Below are positions 22,501 to 31,741 of a stretch of DNA of 64,000 bases, piece by piece. The translations under genes were made by a program, and so were the position numbers. Each line of letters starts with the position of its first letter. Position 1 is the stretch's first letter. This stretch comes from Adiantum capillus-veneris (lineage: Eukaryota > Streptophyta > Polypodiopsida > Polypodiales > Pteridaceae), in contig CM043961.1 in the NCBI GenBank assembly GCA_014529385.2, positions 11,948,478 through 12,012,477 of the forward strand, written 5' to 3'. The notes beneath the pieces were generated by a model, which saw only the letters and a list, made by a program, of their open reading frames with translations, was not told where the DNA came from and ran no database searches.

Positions 22501-23563
22501 CAAGTATGTCACAAACCTGCTCATTGCCAAGTCTGACATAGTCTTTAGTAGCCACATATGATGTAAACCACTCTTTGTGCGGAGAAACATGTAAAGATGC
22601 CCCTGAGTCGATAATCCAATCACTCATAGCATGTCCATCCTCTGCAGTCAAGAAAACAGAATCAAGATTGCTTGTAAGGAAGATGTCACCAGCTGCTATA
22701 CCAGAATCACTGTCTGAACCAGATCCTGTGACATTCACCTCTTCAATCTTCACTGAACTCTTCTTTTCATCTTGCTCAAAACTCTTTGTTTTGCCTTTTT
22801 CTTGTTTCCACTTCGTACAATCTCGCTTCATGTGACCCTTCTTGCCACAATGGTAGCATTCTATGTCATCCTTTGACTTCGAATCACGAGACTTACTTCG
22901 GTTTTGTGCCTTCTTACCCTTCTTGTCTTTAAACTGTTGTCTCCCTCGAACGACCAAAGCACTATTGCCTTTGCCTTTGTCAATGTTCTTCCTGTTCACT
23001 TCCTCTGTGAGCAAGCTGCCTTCTACATTGGCACTTGTAAGACCTTCTGGCGCGACAGAATTACTTAACGCTGTACGAAAAGTATCCCAACTGTCTGGCA
23101 AAGTGATTAAGAGAAACATAGCCTTCACTGAATCTGGAAAGACTATCTCCTGTGCTGTTAACTGGCTGAAAATTGAGTGAAATTCATTCAGATGATTTGA
23201 CATGGCTGTCCCTTCCTTCATCTTCAAATCCACCAATTTCTTGAGCCAGTAAATCTGAGAAGCAGCACTTTGTTTCTCGTACATATCACATAGCTTTTGC
23301 CATACGCCATACGCTGTAGTCTCTTCTGCTACGTTGAAGTAAACATTTTCTGCCAGTGTCAGCATGATTGTGGAACAAGCTAACTCGTCAAGCTCTTCCC
23401 ACTCATCTTGAGCCATAAATTCTGGTCTCTCCCCTTTGAGCTTCAGTGGCTTCACTTGTTTTTTCTGCACCAAAACCTGCCAAATCTGCTTCTTCCAGAA
23501 TGGAAAGTTTGTGCCATCCAGCTTCTTTATGTTGTAAAGAGTCTCACTGTGAGAAGATGCCAT
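19598..23563 (-). CDS. gag-pol: Copia-2 gag-pol polyprotein, intact (1321 aa)
   Basis: One frame encodes all functions of a Ty1/copia element. Gag (UBN2-like) is at about 1-225. The CCHC knuckle uses C236, C239, H244 and C249. The protease loop is D319-S-G-A. The integrase zinc site is H447, H452, C478 and C481, and its core triad is D508, D571 and E607. RT motif A is D917 in MDVKTAFLHGD and the YVDD box is 1003-1006. RNase H has D1175, E1218 and D1251. Length is in the usual 1200-1450 range and every catalytic residue is present. The start is the first ATG after a leader of about 1 kb, and its N-terminus aligns with the copia-1 gag start. The polyprotein would be self-cleaved, copy RNA to DNA in a cytoplasmic particle and integrate it in the nucleus. 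Confidence 0.97.
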   Translation of the reverse strand: MASSHSETLYNIKKLDGTNFPFWKKQIWQVLVQKKQVKPLKLKGERPEFMAQDEWEELDELACSTIMLTLAENVYFNVAEETTAYGVWQKLCDMYEKQSAASQIYWLKKLVDLKMKEGTAMSNHLNEFHSIFSQLTAQEIVFPDSVKAMFLLITLPDSWDTFRTALSNSVAPEGLTSANVEGSLLTEEVNRKNIDKGKGNSALVVRGRQQFKDKKGKKAQNRSKSRDSKSKDDIECYHCGKKGHMKRDCTKWKQEKGKTKSFEQDEKKSSVKIEEVNVTGSGSDSDSGIAAGDIFLTSNLDSVFLTAEDGHAMSDWIIDSGASLHVSPHKEWFTSYVATKDYVRLGNEQVCDILGVGDVQLKFQNGSSLWLKNVRHVPAIRKSLISTGKLDDAGYVTVFGNSAWKISKGSMTVAHGSKSGTLYTLHVSEVKNHVINVIEQPSVSLWHRRLGHMSKRGMEILSHYGYLPGFSFQDFEFCEHCVYGKQTQEPHRSKRNRRDERLALVHSDLCGPMPSLSLGGAAYFCTFIDDYSRKVWVYFLKHKDEVLKVFKTFLQLVENQSGQKLKCLRTDNGGEYVSKAFQDFCQEKGIKRELTAPYNPSQNGVAERMNRTIQEKVRSMLSNAELPNGFWAEAVATAVHLINRSPSRVLDKSAVAEMLWTGKAPSYKHLRVFGCEAYSHIPKEFRNKLEPKSKKCIFLGYGESGEMGYRLWDPESRKLIRSNDVHFNEAKFHAKPEKTEEIRRVVFREDGPSASTSRQHGQAQEQPIVAREAESAVVRRSERVSKPPDRYVPSLNYVMLTDCGEPSCYKEALQVVDSKKWQLAMQSEMTALHKNQTWKLVKLPQGKKALPCKWVYRYKITAHDSQPKYKARLVAKGFKQEQGIDFDEVFSPVVKMTTLRCFLALVAILDLVLHQMDVKTAFLHGDLDVEIYMQQPEGFVEKGMEHLVCQLLKSLYGLKQSPRAWYHKFHQFMLSQGYKRSEFDHCLYTKKAKDGSWLILILYVDDLLIAGKHLEEISALKSKMAKSFDMKDMGEASHILGMRIERDRSKKLIWLSQTEYIDKVLQRFNMEKGKALSVPLPPYVKLSKQDCPVSEEEKAEMDKIPYASAVGSLMYAMIATRPDIAFAVGVVSRYMSNPGKKHWEAVKGIMRYLKHTKSMRICYGSQDLSVRGYTDSDYAGDLDKRRSTSGYVFTLAGGAISWRSRLQDCVTQSTTEAEYVAANEACKEAIWLGRLVADLGINADMPELYCDSQSAIQLAKNPVFHSKTKHIDVKYHFIREVLEDKQIQLLKIHTKDNPADLLTKGLPGEGFVHCRELLGIG

Positions 23564-24590
23564 ATCTGCCAGACTGTTTACTCCTGAGAAAAATCCGACA
23601 GAGTTTCCCCTGTAAACTGGCCTCTGTACACAGTAAACAAGCTGTAATCAACAAGCTGAACACCTCTCCTCAGGAACTGTCAGTATTTTGAAAATTTTTG
23701 ACAGAGTCTCCCCTGTAAACTGAGCTCTGGGAACCAAAAGATAGCTCAAAAAACAATCATAAATAGCTGACCAGTGACAAATCCTGTAAGCATACACTGT
23801 CTCCTCTTTGGGCGATGACAGAACCTGTATCTGTCTCAAGACTGAACCCTGAACAATGCCTCAACGGCCTGACGCATAAGATGCAATCCAGTGTCTACAC
23901 AAAGTCATACATCCTAAGGGATAAAAGTCGCCGAAGAGGATGCGTGTAGAGGGGAACTCCAGCAACCTAATCCACCTCACACTGGGTAACCCAGCCCCCA
24001 GTGCTTGGCTTCAAAAAACCTCACACACGACCCTCTCAGATGGCTCAGCAAACTGCCCAGAACTAGCATACATCCTATAATAGACCAATCACTGTCCTAT
24101 GACCGCTGCGGCGGTCTGTCTGCTAGCGTGACTCACAACTAGCAGACCCACAATCACAGTACATCAATCTGCAATACATGCCAGTGGTGTCAAGCCGTTG
24201 TATGGCCACACCTCCCCTGGAACCTGGCAAGCACAAGAAGTAGCAATGCAGACTGCAATATATATATCTGATGATATATATGTGTACCTGGTCTATAGAT
24301 GATGCTCTGAAGACGAATAAGTGATGTATGTCGATGTCGATATTGATGTCGACCACCTCTTGCTTGCCAATCTACACAAGACGGATTTCTTTGCGGCTGA
24401 AATCTATCTTCTGCTGTAGTGCTCAGAACGAAATTCTGAGGGCATAAACGGCTTCGAAAGGGGGGTAAAACCCCAGGTCGCCTGGTGGAAACGCTCCCGG
24501 AACGCCGAGTGTGAATTTTCGAACTCCGGATCCAGAATCTGCCGGAAAAGTGCGCGCGCGCGCGATTGCGCAAATCCGCACTGAACCAAG
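23564..24590 (-). other. Copia-2 untranslated leader
   Basis: About 1 kb between PBS and gag ATG with no convincing gene. It includes an alternating GC run (GCGCGCGCGC near 24553), TATATATA near 24260 and purine-poor segments. Open frames across it on the - strand (for example 24190-24651) run into the LTR and look fortuitous. Such leaders normally hold packaging signals; none can be named here. Confidence 0.6.
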
Positions 24591-24602
24591 GCTCTGATAC
24601 CA
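24591..24602 (-). promoter_or_regulatory. Copia-2 primer binding site
   Basis: TGGTATCAGAGC on the element strand, two bases from the 5' LTR end. It is a perfect match to the plant initiator-methionine tRNA 3' end. Confidence 0.95.
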
Positions 24603-24604
24603 AT

Positions 24605-24823
24605 TGAAGTCGCGGAGCGGAGCGTGGATCGACTCTCTCTCTCTCACACACACAGTGAGCTTACACAGTACACAGTACGCAGAGATCTGTTAGAAGGGTT
24701 ATCTCCCAAATCCTTAGTATTCACAAAGAATATGTTAGTATATACAAAGAGTTAGAGGTAAGTGAGTTAGGCGGGCGGCCGGCCATATCCGCATAAGAGG
24801 CCACTTGGGCTTTAATCCCAACA
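24605..24823 (-). repeat. Copia-2 5' LTR (219 bp)
   Basis: Identical by eye to 19295-19513. Followed by the second TAAAG (24824-24828). Confidence 0.97.
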
Positions 24824-24844
24824 TAAAGTACCACATTGGACTTT

Positions 24845-24855
24845 AAGTGGGAGGT
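24845..24855 (+). promoter_or_regulatory. Copia-1 polypurine tract
   Basis: AAGTGGGAGGT directly before the copia-1 3' LTR. It proves that the sequence right of copia-2 belongs to copia-1. Confidence 0.92.
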
Positions 24856-25044
24856 TGTTGGGGTATAAAGCCCAATGTGGTCGCCCAGGTAAGTGGGCGG
24901 GCCGCCAGGTATGTACACATATTCTTTTGTAAAAACCTAATAAGAACTCACTATGCTCTACACATTACAGTAGAGCGAGTTCACCATATCGTCGTGCTCT
25001 TCTTCTCGCACTCTCTCTCTCGTCGCACTTCCGCTTGTACTCCT

Positions 25045-25047
<3 letters not shown>
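24856..25047 (+). repeat. Copia-1 3' LTR (192 bp)
   Basis: TGTTGGGGTATAAAG to CTCCTTCA; about five differences from 14199-14390. It ends directly against the CT run of LINE copy A. Confidence 0.95.

Positions 25048-25096
<49 letters not shown>
25048..25096. repeat. (CT)n microsatellite, LINE copy A leader
   Basis: A pure CT run located at the same place as those of copies B to E. Confidence 0.95.
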
Positions 25097-25097
<1 letters not shown>

Positions 25098-25207
25098 CAT
25101 TGATGTAAAGACAAAAAATTTCAAAGTTATGGAAGGTGTTTTTGTAGCAACGTTTCTAAAGTGAAGAGGTTCAGGAAAGTTGAATCTCATCTCTTATTTT
25201 ACATAGA

Positions 25208-26161
25208 ATGTCTTTCGGCACTCGCAAGGGTTCTTCTTCTTCAACAAGGCTCACAACCATTGTGAAAAATGATCCAAAATCTCCTAAGTGTGCAGATAGC
25301 AACACAACCACCCAACCAACGACATCAAAAACCATGATCATGGCATACTTGGTATCATTTCAAGAGACCGTAAACAAACAAGGCGAAGACTTACGGGCAC
25401 TTGCAATGGAGAATGGCACACTAAGGGCACTTGTGGTTGAGAATGAGAATCTCAAGAGGACACTTGAGATGCAAACAACACATTTGATGCAACTTGAAGA
25501 GGAACTCAAGGAATGTAAACGCCGCTCTCTTGTGGGCTTGAATGCTTTGAAGGAGCGCATGAGCAAAGTAGAGCATGACCATGTATTGAAAGAGGAGAAA
25601 TTTGACACCATGAGCCGAGATGTATACGACATGAAAAATATATGCACAAACAAATCTTGCGCTGATGTATGTGGTAGCAATGTGGTTCCTAATTCCTCAC
25701 TCATGCAAGCTATGGTTCAAACAAAGAATGTTGAGAATGTGGATGTGGAGCAGTTGAAGGAATGGGAGCGACGTTCCAAGAACATTGTTATTCGTGGAAT
25801 TCCCGAGAAGAAGTTAGAGACATCTCCTTCTCTTGCCATTGTTATCGAAGATTTCTTCAAAACCCATTTTGGCATGTTCAGAGTTATGGTCTATGGAACA
25901 CATATAGTGGGTAAGCAACGAGCTCCTTGCTCGGGAGAACGGCCATTTGTATGCACCATGCCAGATGAGACCAAACAAAAGATTATCCTTGATAATAGTT
26001 GGATCTATTTGAGGGATACAAAATGTTTTGTATGTGAATATCGCACTATCAAGCACCAAAATATGCGTCGCAAGCCATATGAGGAAAAGAAGAAGAAAAA
26101 CAAGGAGATCTCTTATGAAGAAAATGTGCCCAGGGAGGAGGAAAGTCCCTCGAGCAAATAG
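25208..26161 (+). CDS. LINE ORF1 protein: coiled coil plus RRM-like domain
   Basis: 317 codons, open, from an ATG shortly after the leader. Residues about 1-40 are Ser/Thr/Lys-rich. About 44-145 form a long coiled coil with leucine spacing (DLRALAMENGTLRALVVENE). About 188-285 look like an RNA-binding RRM-type core that opens RRSKNIVIRGIPE, a signature of L1-type ORF1 proteins. The tail (286-317) is basic then acidic. Such proteins trimerise through the coil and coat the LINE RNA. The frame is intact, but ORF2 of the same copy is dead. Copies B to E have lost it except for the C-terminal part beginning near residue 239. Confidence 0.75.
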   Translation: MSFGTRKGSSSSTRLTTIVKNDPKSPKCADSNTTTQPTTSKTMIMAYLVSFQETVNKQGEDLRALAMENGTLRALVVENENLKRTLEMQTTHLMQLEEELKECKRRSLVGLNALKERMSKVEHDHVLKEEKFDTMSRDVYDMKNICTNKSCADVCGSNVVPNSSLMQAMVQTKNVENVDVEQLKEWERRSKNIVIRGIPEKKLETSPSLAIVIEDFFKTHFGMFRVMVYGTHIVGKQRAPCSGERPFVCTMPDETKQKIILDNSWIYLRDTKCFVCEYRTIKHQNMRRKPYEEKKKKNKEISYEENVPREEESPSSK

Positions 26162-26162
26162 G

Positions 26163-28528
26163 GATGTGTGACCTATGAGACCGAGATACAATTGAAAATA
26201 TGCTTTTGAAATTGTAATGGATACCCTTGGAATGCGAGGGTTGGCATTGATGAACTAACAAGCAAAGACGATGTTGTACTTCTTGTTGAAACTTGGGAGA
26301 ATGATACACAAAGGATTAACGGCTTGGAGGATTACAATGCACATTCATTGATGTGGTCAAAGAATCTCAAGCAACAAAGAGAACAAGGAGGGGTAGTATG
26401 TATGCTTAAGAATGGATTGAAAGATTTTGTATTAATTGTGAAAGATGACAAGTACAAACGTTATGTATGGCTGAAATAAAAGAGCACCCATTTTTGTAGT
26501 CGGTTGCTACATTCCTCATCATGATTCCCCCCTTTATGCTTGTATGGATAGAGATCGGTCATTTTTTGATTTAGAAGAGGATATTTCTTATTTCAAAGGC
26601 AAAGGTGATGTTATTGTATTTGGGATATGAATGCTCGCACAAGAACATTGCAACATGATACTCAACACTTTGATATGTCATACATTTCAAGGGAGTTGGA
26701 GAAAGTTCACTTGTATGATCGTACTTCAATGGATGAGAAAGAGCCGGATCACTATAGAAAGTTACTCTTACACATGTATAATAGGACGGGTATGCTCATT
26801 GCCAATGGTGTATCTTTGTGGAGTGGAACCAATGGATTTACATGTAGGAAACATAATGGGGATAGTGTGATTGACTATATGCTACTCTTCGAAGCCATCA
26901 TGTATCGCATAAAGAGTTTTATGTTTGGCCAATGGACCCCGGAATCCGACCATCGAACTTTATGTATTGACCTTTCATGTGGAGAAGCAACTAAGCATGA
27001 TAATCTCAGCCAAAGGGAAGAAAAATTATCACTATGTATGGATTTCAAACAGGCACCAATGTACATTGAAATGGTTGAGCAAAAGTTATGGATGACAAAG
27101 CTTCAATATGATGCACCATTTAAAACAAACACAACTATCAAAGTCATTTGCATACATACAAGGTATTGATTCAAAAGGAGAGAAGAAGATGGGAAGTAAA
27201 GCAACAACTTTTTAAAGTCCAAGAAAAGGCACATGCATGTAGAAGATTTTGGAGAAACTCGAGGGACAAGCGGGTTGAGAATTTTGGTAACTTGAGTATC
27301 TGGATATGTCCACACATTGTAGGCAATTATATGAGCAAACAAATGCTGAAAAAATGCCATTTTATGGTTCATCTCCCACGTATGCCCTCTTTTTTACCTA
27401 TTGAGGATGTATGCGGTGGGCTTGAAAAGTTGGCCACTCACAAAGCGGGAGCTCTTCAAAGTATCGAGCCGGAGATGATCAAATGGACGGGAGATTGTAC
27501 CCATGAGTGAATGTGTGATATGTTCAACCTTGCACTTTAACATGGTATGCCTTATGATTGGAGTACTAATTGGGTTAAGCCTTTGCATAAAGGCGGGGAT
27601 GTAAAGAATGTAAACAACTACCGGACTGTAATAATTAGGTCTCTTATGGCAAAGTTGTTTGGGTGCATAATGGAGACGAAATTGAGTGATTGGGTTGAAG
27701 AGAGTGACAAGTGGGGTCTCGTCGATGCCATAGCACCATTGATCATCTTGTCACTCTTTGTGTTTTCATGGCGGAAAGTCGATTGAAAGGCAAGCGATTG
27801 TATTGTTGTTTTGTGGACTTTAAGAAAGCCTTTGATATGATTCCACGTAACAATTTGTGGAAGAGGATGGAAGAACTCCAAGTGCTAAGTGAGTTTATGC
27901 TTGCGGTTTCTCAAATCTATGAAAAGGTGATTTGGCAATTGTGCATGAGAAGAGAAATTTCAAAAAAAATCATAAGCCCTATTGGGATTAAACAAAGATG
28001 TCCGTTGTCATTAACTTTCTTTGGTCTATGAATCGATCAAATTGAACAAATAGTACTTGACTTTATGCAAGAAGAAGGCATTGAAGAGGTCATTATTTGC
28101 AATGCGGTAATCTTGCCTTTTTTGTACGCGGATGATGTAGTGTTTCTAGCACACACTTTAGAAGATGCACAAAAGCTTATGGTTGTCCTTGAGAACTTTT
28201 GCTTACATACTGGATGAATCGAAAACAAAGGTTATGCTTGTGAAAACCAACCATAAGGAGAAGCCATGCATTGTGTACAACAATGTGACACTTGAAGTTG
28301 TTGAGAGCTTTAAGTACCTTGGCCTTGAGGTTCCATCTAATCACAAGTGACATGAATGTGCTATGCGTCGTTTGGAAGCAGGAAAGAGAGCATATTATGC
28401 ATTTGAGAACATGTGTAATGTGGGAAACATCAAGTATTCGGTTCTCAAGATGTACTTTTTTGATGCATTGGTGACACCAGTTCTTCTTTATGGAGTTGAA
28501 GCGTGGGGCGGGAACATCTCAAAGTCTA
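26163..28528 (+). pseudogene. LINE copy A ORF2: endonuclease and RT, broken
   Basis: Endonuclease (APE type) signs are CF-stop-NCNGYPW (W to TGA at about 26207), VVLLVETWE (catalytic Glu), VVGYIPHHDSPL, GD/MNARTRT (split by a frameshift at 26625), SVIDYMLL and ESDHRTL. About 190 bp are deleted near 27130. RT signs are NWVKPLHKGGD, NNYRTVIIRSL, CCFVDFKKAFDMIPR, KQRCPLSL and FLYADDVVFLAH (about 28120). TGA at 28030 lies inside the RT. The stop after CLHTG (28216) and the stop in NHK-stop-HECA are shared with the other copies. It would have nicked target DNA and copied the RNA there. Confidence 0.85.
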
Positions 28529-28676
28529 CCAAGGATGTGGGAATCCAGGATGTTTCCAATGATTAGAAATTGCAACGGGCCAAGTATGTGTGGACGATTT
28601 TGACAAATTCATCGGTAGTTGTTGGGAATCGAAGCGGGATGCTGTTGGTTGAGCGGAAAAGAAAATGGAGATGATG

Positions 28677-28678
<2 letters not shown>

Positions 28679-28748
<70 letters not shown>
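28679..28748. repeat. (CT)n microsatellite, LINE copy B
   Basis: About 70 bp of CT, the longest of the five leaders. Confidence 0.97.
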
Positions 28749-28750
<2 letters not shown>

Positions 28751-28829
28751 CATTGATGTAAAGATTAAAAAATTTAGAGTTATGGAAGGCGTTTCTGTAG
28801 CAGCATTTTCGAAGTGAAGAGGTTAAGGA

Positions 28830-31382
28830 AAGAAGCTCCTTGCTCGAGAGAACGACCATTTGTATGCACCATGCCGGATGAGACCAAACGAAAGATTATC
28901 CTTGATAATAGTTAGATCTATTTGAGGCATACAAAATTTTTTGTATGTGAATATCGCACTATCAAGCAACAAAATATGCGTCGCAAGCCATATGAGGAAA
29001 AGAATAAGAAAAACAAGGAGATCTCTTACGAAGAGAATGTGCGCAAGGAGGAGGAAAGTCCCTCGAGCAAATAGGGATGCGTGACCTATGAGACTGAGAT
29101 ACATTTGAAAGTATGCTTTTGGAATTGTAATGGATACCCTTGGAATGCGGGGGTTGGCATTGATGAACTAACAAGCAAATCAATGTTGTACTTCTTATTG
29201 AAACTTGGGAGCATGAGACACAAAGGATTAACGGCTTGGAGGATTACAATCTACATTTATTGATGTGGTCAAGGAATCTCAAGCAACGAACAGGACAAGG
29301 AGAGGTAGCATGTATGGTTAATAAAGGATTGGAAGTTTTTGTATCAATTGTGAAAAATGACAAGTACAAACGTTATGTATGGGTGAAATAAAAGAGCACC
29401 CATTTTTGTAGTCGGTTACTACATTCCTCATCGTGATTCCCCCCTTTATGCTTGTATGGATAGAGCTCGGTCATTTTTTTATTTAGAAAAGGATATTTCT
29501 TATTTCAAAGGCAAAGGTGATGTTATTGTATTTGGGATATGAATGCTCGCACAAGAACATTGCAATATGATACTCAACAATTTGATATGTCATATATTTC
29601 AAGGGCGTTGGAGAAAGTTCACTTGTATGATCGTACTTCAATGGATGAGAAAGAGCCGGATCACTATAGAAAGTTACTTTTACACATGTATAATAGCACG
29701 GGTATGCTCATTGCCAATGGTGTATCTTTGTGGAGTGAACCAACGGATTTACATGTAGGAAACATAATGGGGATAGTGTGATTGACTATATGCTACTCTC
29801 CGAAGCCATCATGTATCGCATAAAGAGTTTTATTTTGGCCAATGGACCCCGGAATTCGACCTTTCATGTGGATAAGCAACTAAGCATGATAATCTCAGCC
29901 AAAGGGAAGAGAAATTATCACTATGTATGGAATTCAAACATGCACCAATGTACATTGAAATGGTTGAGCAAAAGTTATGGATGACAAAGCTTCAATATGA
30001 TGCACCATTTAAAACTAAATTGGAAGCTTTTAAGAAATTTATTTGTTCTTGTACCGAAGAATGCTTTACCATAAAGCATTTCCATGGCATCAACAAACAT
30101 AGATCATGCAAAAGGTGGTTTGATAAAGAATGTCAAGATGCTCGAAAGTCCTTGATAAAGCTTGATGCAATGATGGACAAAGACAACTATCAAAGTCATT
30201 TGCATACATACAAGGCATTGATTCAAAAGAAGAGAAGAAGATGGGAAGTAAAGCAACAACTTTTTCAAGTCCAAGAAAAGGCACATTCATGTAGAAGATT
30301 TTGGAGAAACTCGAGGGGCAAGCGGGTTGAGAATTTTGGTGACTTGAGTCTGTGGATATGTCCACACATTGTGGGCAATTATATGAGCAAGCAAATGCTG
30401 AAAAAATGCCATTTTATGGTTCATCTCCCACGTATGCCCTCTTTTTTAACTATTGAAGATGTATGCGGTGGGCTTGAAAAGTTGGCCACTCGCAAAACGG
30501 GAGCTCTTCAAAGTATCAAACCGGAGATGATCAAATGGACGGGAGATTGTACCCATGAGTGAATGTGTGATATGTTCAACCTTGCACTTTAACATGGTAT
30601 GCCTTATGATTGGAGTACTAATTGGGTTAAGCCTTTGCATAAAGGAGGGGATCTAGAGAATGTAAACAACTACCGGACTGTAATGATTAGGTCTTTTATG
30701 GCAAAGTTGTTTGGGTGCATAATGGAGACGAAATTGAGTGATTGGGTTGAAGAGAATGACAAGCGTACAAAAGGACAAGCGGGGTTTCTTCGATGCCATA
30801 ACGCCATTGATCATCTTGGCACTCTTCTTGTTTTCATGGAGGAAAGTCGGTTGAAACGCAAGCGATTGTATTGTTGTTTTGTGGACTTTAAGAAAGCCTT
30901 TGATATGATTCCACGTAACAATTTGTGGAGGAGGATGGAAGAACTCCAAGTGCTAAGTGAGTTTATGCTTGCGGTTTCTCAAATCTATTAGAAGGTGATT
31001 TGTCAATTTGCATGAGAAGAGAAATTTCAAAAGAAATTGTAAGCACTATTGGCGTTAAACAAAGATGTCCGTTGTCATTAAATCTCTTTGGTCTATGCAT
31101 CGATCAATTGGAACAAATAGTACTTGAATTTATGCAAGAAGAAGGCATTGAAGGAGTCACTATTTGCAATGCGATAATCATGCTTTTTTTTGTATGCGGA
31201 TGATGTAGTGTTTCTAGCACACACTTTAGAAGATGAACAAAAGCTCATGGTTGTCCTTGAGAACTTTTGCTTACATAGTGGATGAATCGAAAACAAAGGT
31301 TATGCTTGTGAAAACCAACCATAAGGAGAAGCCATGCATTGTGTACAACAATGTGACACTTGAAGTTGTTGAGAGCTTTAAG
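28830..31382 (+). pseudogene. LINE copy B ORF2, broken
   Basis: Same endonuclease and RT series as copy A, but with CFWNCNGY intact. It has the shared stop after YVWVK and the shared shift at GD/MNAR. It lacks 21 bp between two GACC repeats (29850-29856), which removes the SDHRTL catalytic histidine motif. TAG at 30988-30990 follows SQIY. A run of eight T (31183-31190) shifts the frame just before the YADD box. Copia-3 is inserted at TTAAG, 31378-31382; the ORF tail resumes at 36878. Confidence 0.85.
31378..31382 (+). repeat. TSD of copia-3, left copy
   Basis: TTAAG, repeated at 36873-36877. Excising the element restores GAGCTTTAAGTACCTTG, as in copies A, C, D and (with one change) E. Confidence 0.95.
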
Positions 31383-31574
31383 TGAAGGAGTACGAGCGGA
31401 AGTGCGATGCGAGAGAGAGTGCAAGAAGAAGAGCACGACGATATGGTGAACTCGCTCTACTGTAATGTGTAGAGCATAGTGAGTTCTTATTAGGTTTTTA
31501 CAAAAGAATATATGTACATACCTGGCGGCCCGCCCACTTACCTGGGCGACCACATTGGGCTTTATACCCCAACA
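31383..31574 (-). repeat. Copia-3 3' LTR (192 bp)
   Basis: TG...CA ends, preceded by TTAAG. The PPT (AAGTGGGAGGT on the element strand) is at 31575-31585. Confidence 0.95.
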
Positions 31575-31741
31575 ACCTCCCACTTAAAGTCCAATGTGGT
31601 ACTTTAAGTGTGAGAGAAGCTACTATACAAGCTAATATACAAGAGATGTAGAGAAGTGATGTACTACCCTACACCTAACTGCTTGCGAAAATGCGTAAAG
31701 CTCTTTGAGGGATGTCCTTTTGTAAGTAGATCAGCAGGATT

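Larger units (their letters stand above)
19295..24823 (-). mobile_element. Copia-2: complete Ty1/copia element
   Basis: 5529 bp, bounded by 219-bp LTRs that read identically, with TAAAG TSDs, PPT, PBS and an uninterrupted gag-pol. It is inserted in reverse orientation just downstream of the pol gene of copia-1. Its protein is clearly related to copia-1 and copia-3, but its LTR is different apart from the ends, so it is a sister family. Identical LTRs imply recent insertion. It has everything needed to be autonomous. Confidence 0.98.
14199..25047 (+). mobile_element. Copia-1: decayed Ty1/copia element, split by copia-2
   Basis: Begins TGTTGGGGTATAAAG and ends CTCCTTCA, with 192-bp LTRs at both ends, a PBS and a PPT. 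Order is gag, protease, integrase, RT, RNase H, as in Ty1/copia. Without the 5534-bp copia-2 insertion (element plus one TSD copy) it is about 5.3 kb. It is dead: nonsense codons in gag and pol, two internal deletions and an active-site substitution in the protease. The 5' flank (ATAAT) and 3' flank (TCTCT) are not a target-site duplication. It belongs to the same family as copia-3. Confidence 0.95.
25048..28528 (+). mobile_element. LINE copy A, with ORF1, 3'-truncated
   Basis: A non-LTR retrotransposon copy. It starts in a CT microsatellite (25048-25095), then CGCATTGATGTAAAGA, ORF1, an endonuclease and an RT. It stops at ...CTCAAAGTCTA, where copy B begins with CCAAGGATGTGGG. It is the only one of five copies that retains ORF1. 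Its 5' end is replaced by the copia-1 LTR. The region that follows in copy E (end of RT, C-terminal zinc finger, 3' UTR) is absent. Confidence 0.9.

Noticed and set aside
20082-23180. + strand frames over copia-2
   Set aside because: Antisense shadows of the intact - strand gag-pol.
24190-24653. - strand frames up to 153 codons in the copia-2 leader
   Set aside because: They overlap the LTR and PBS and lack any domain; leader sequence is the simpler reading.
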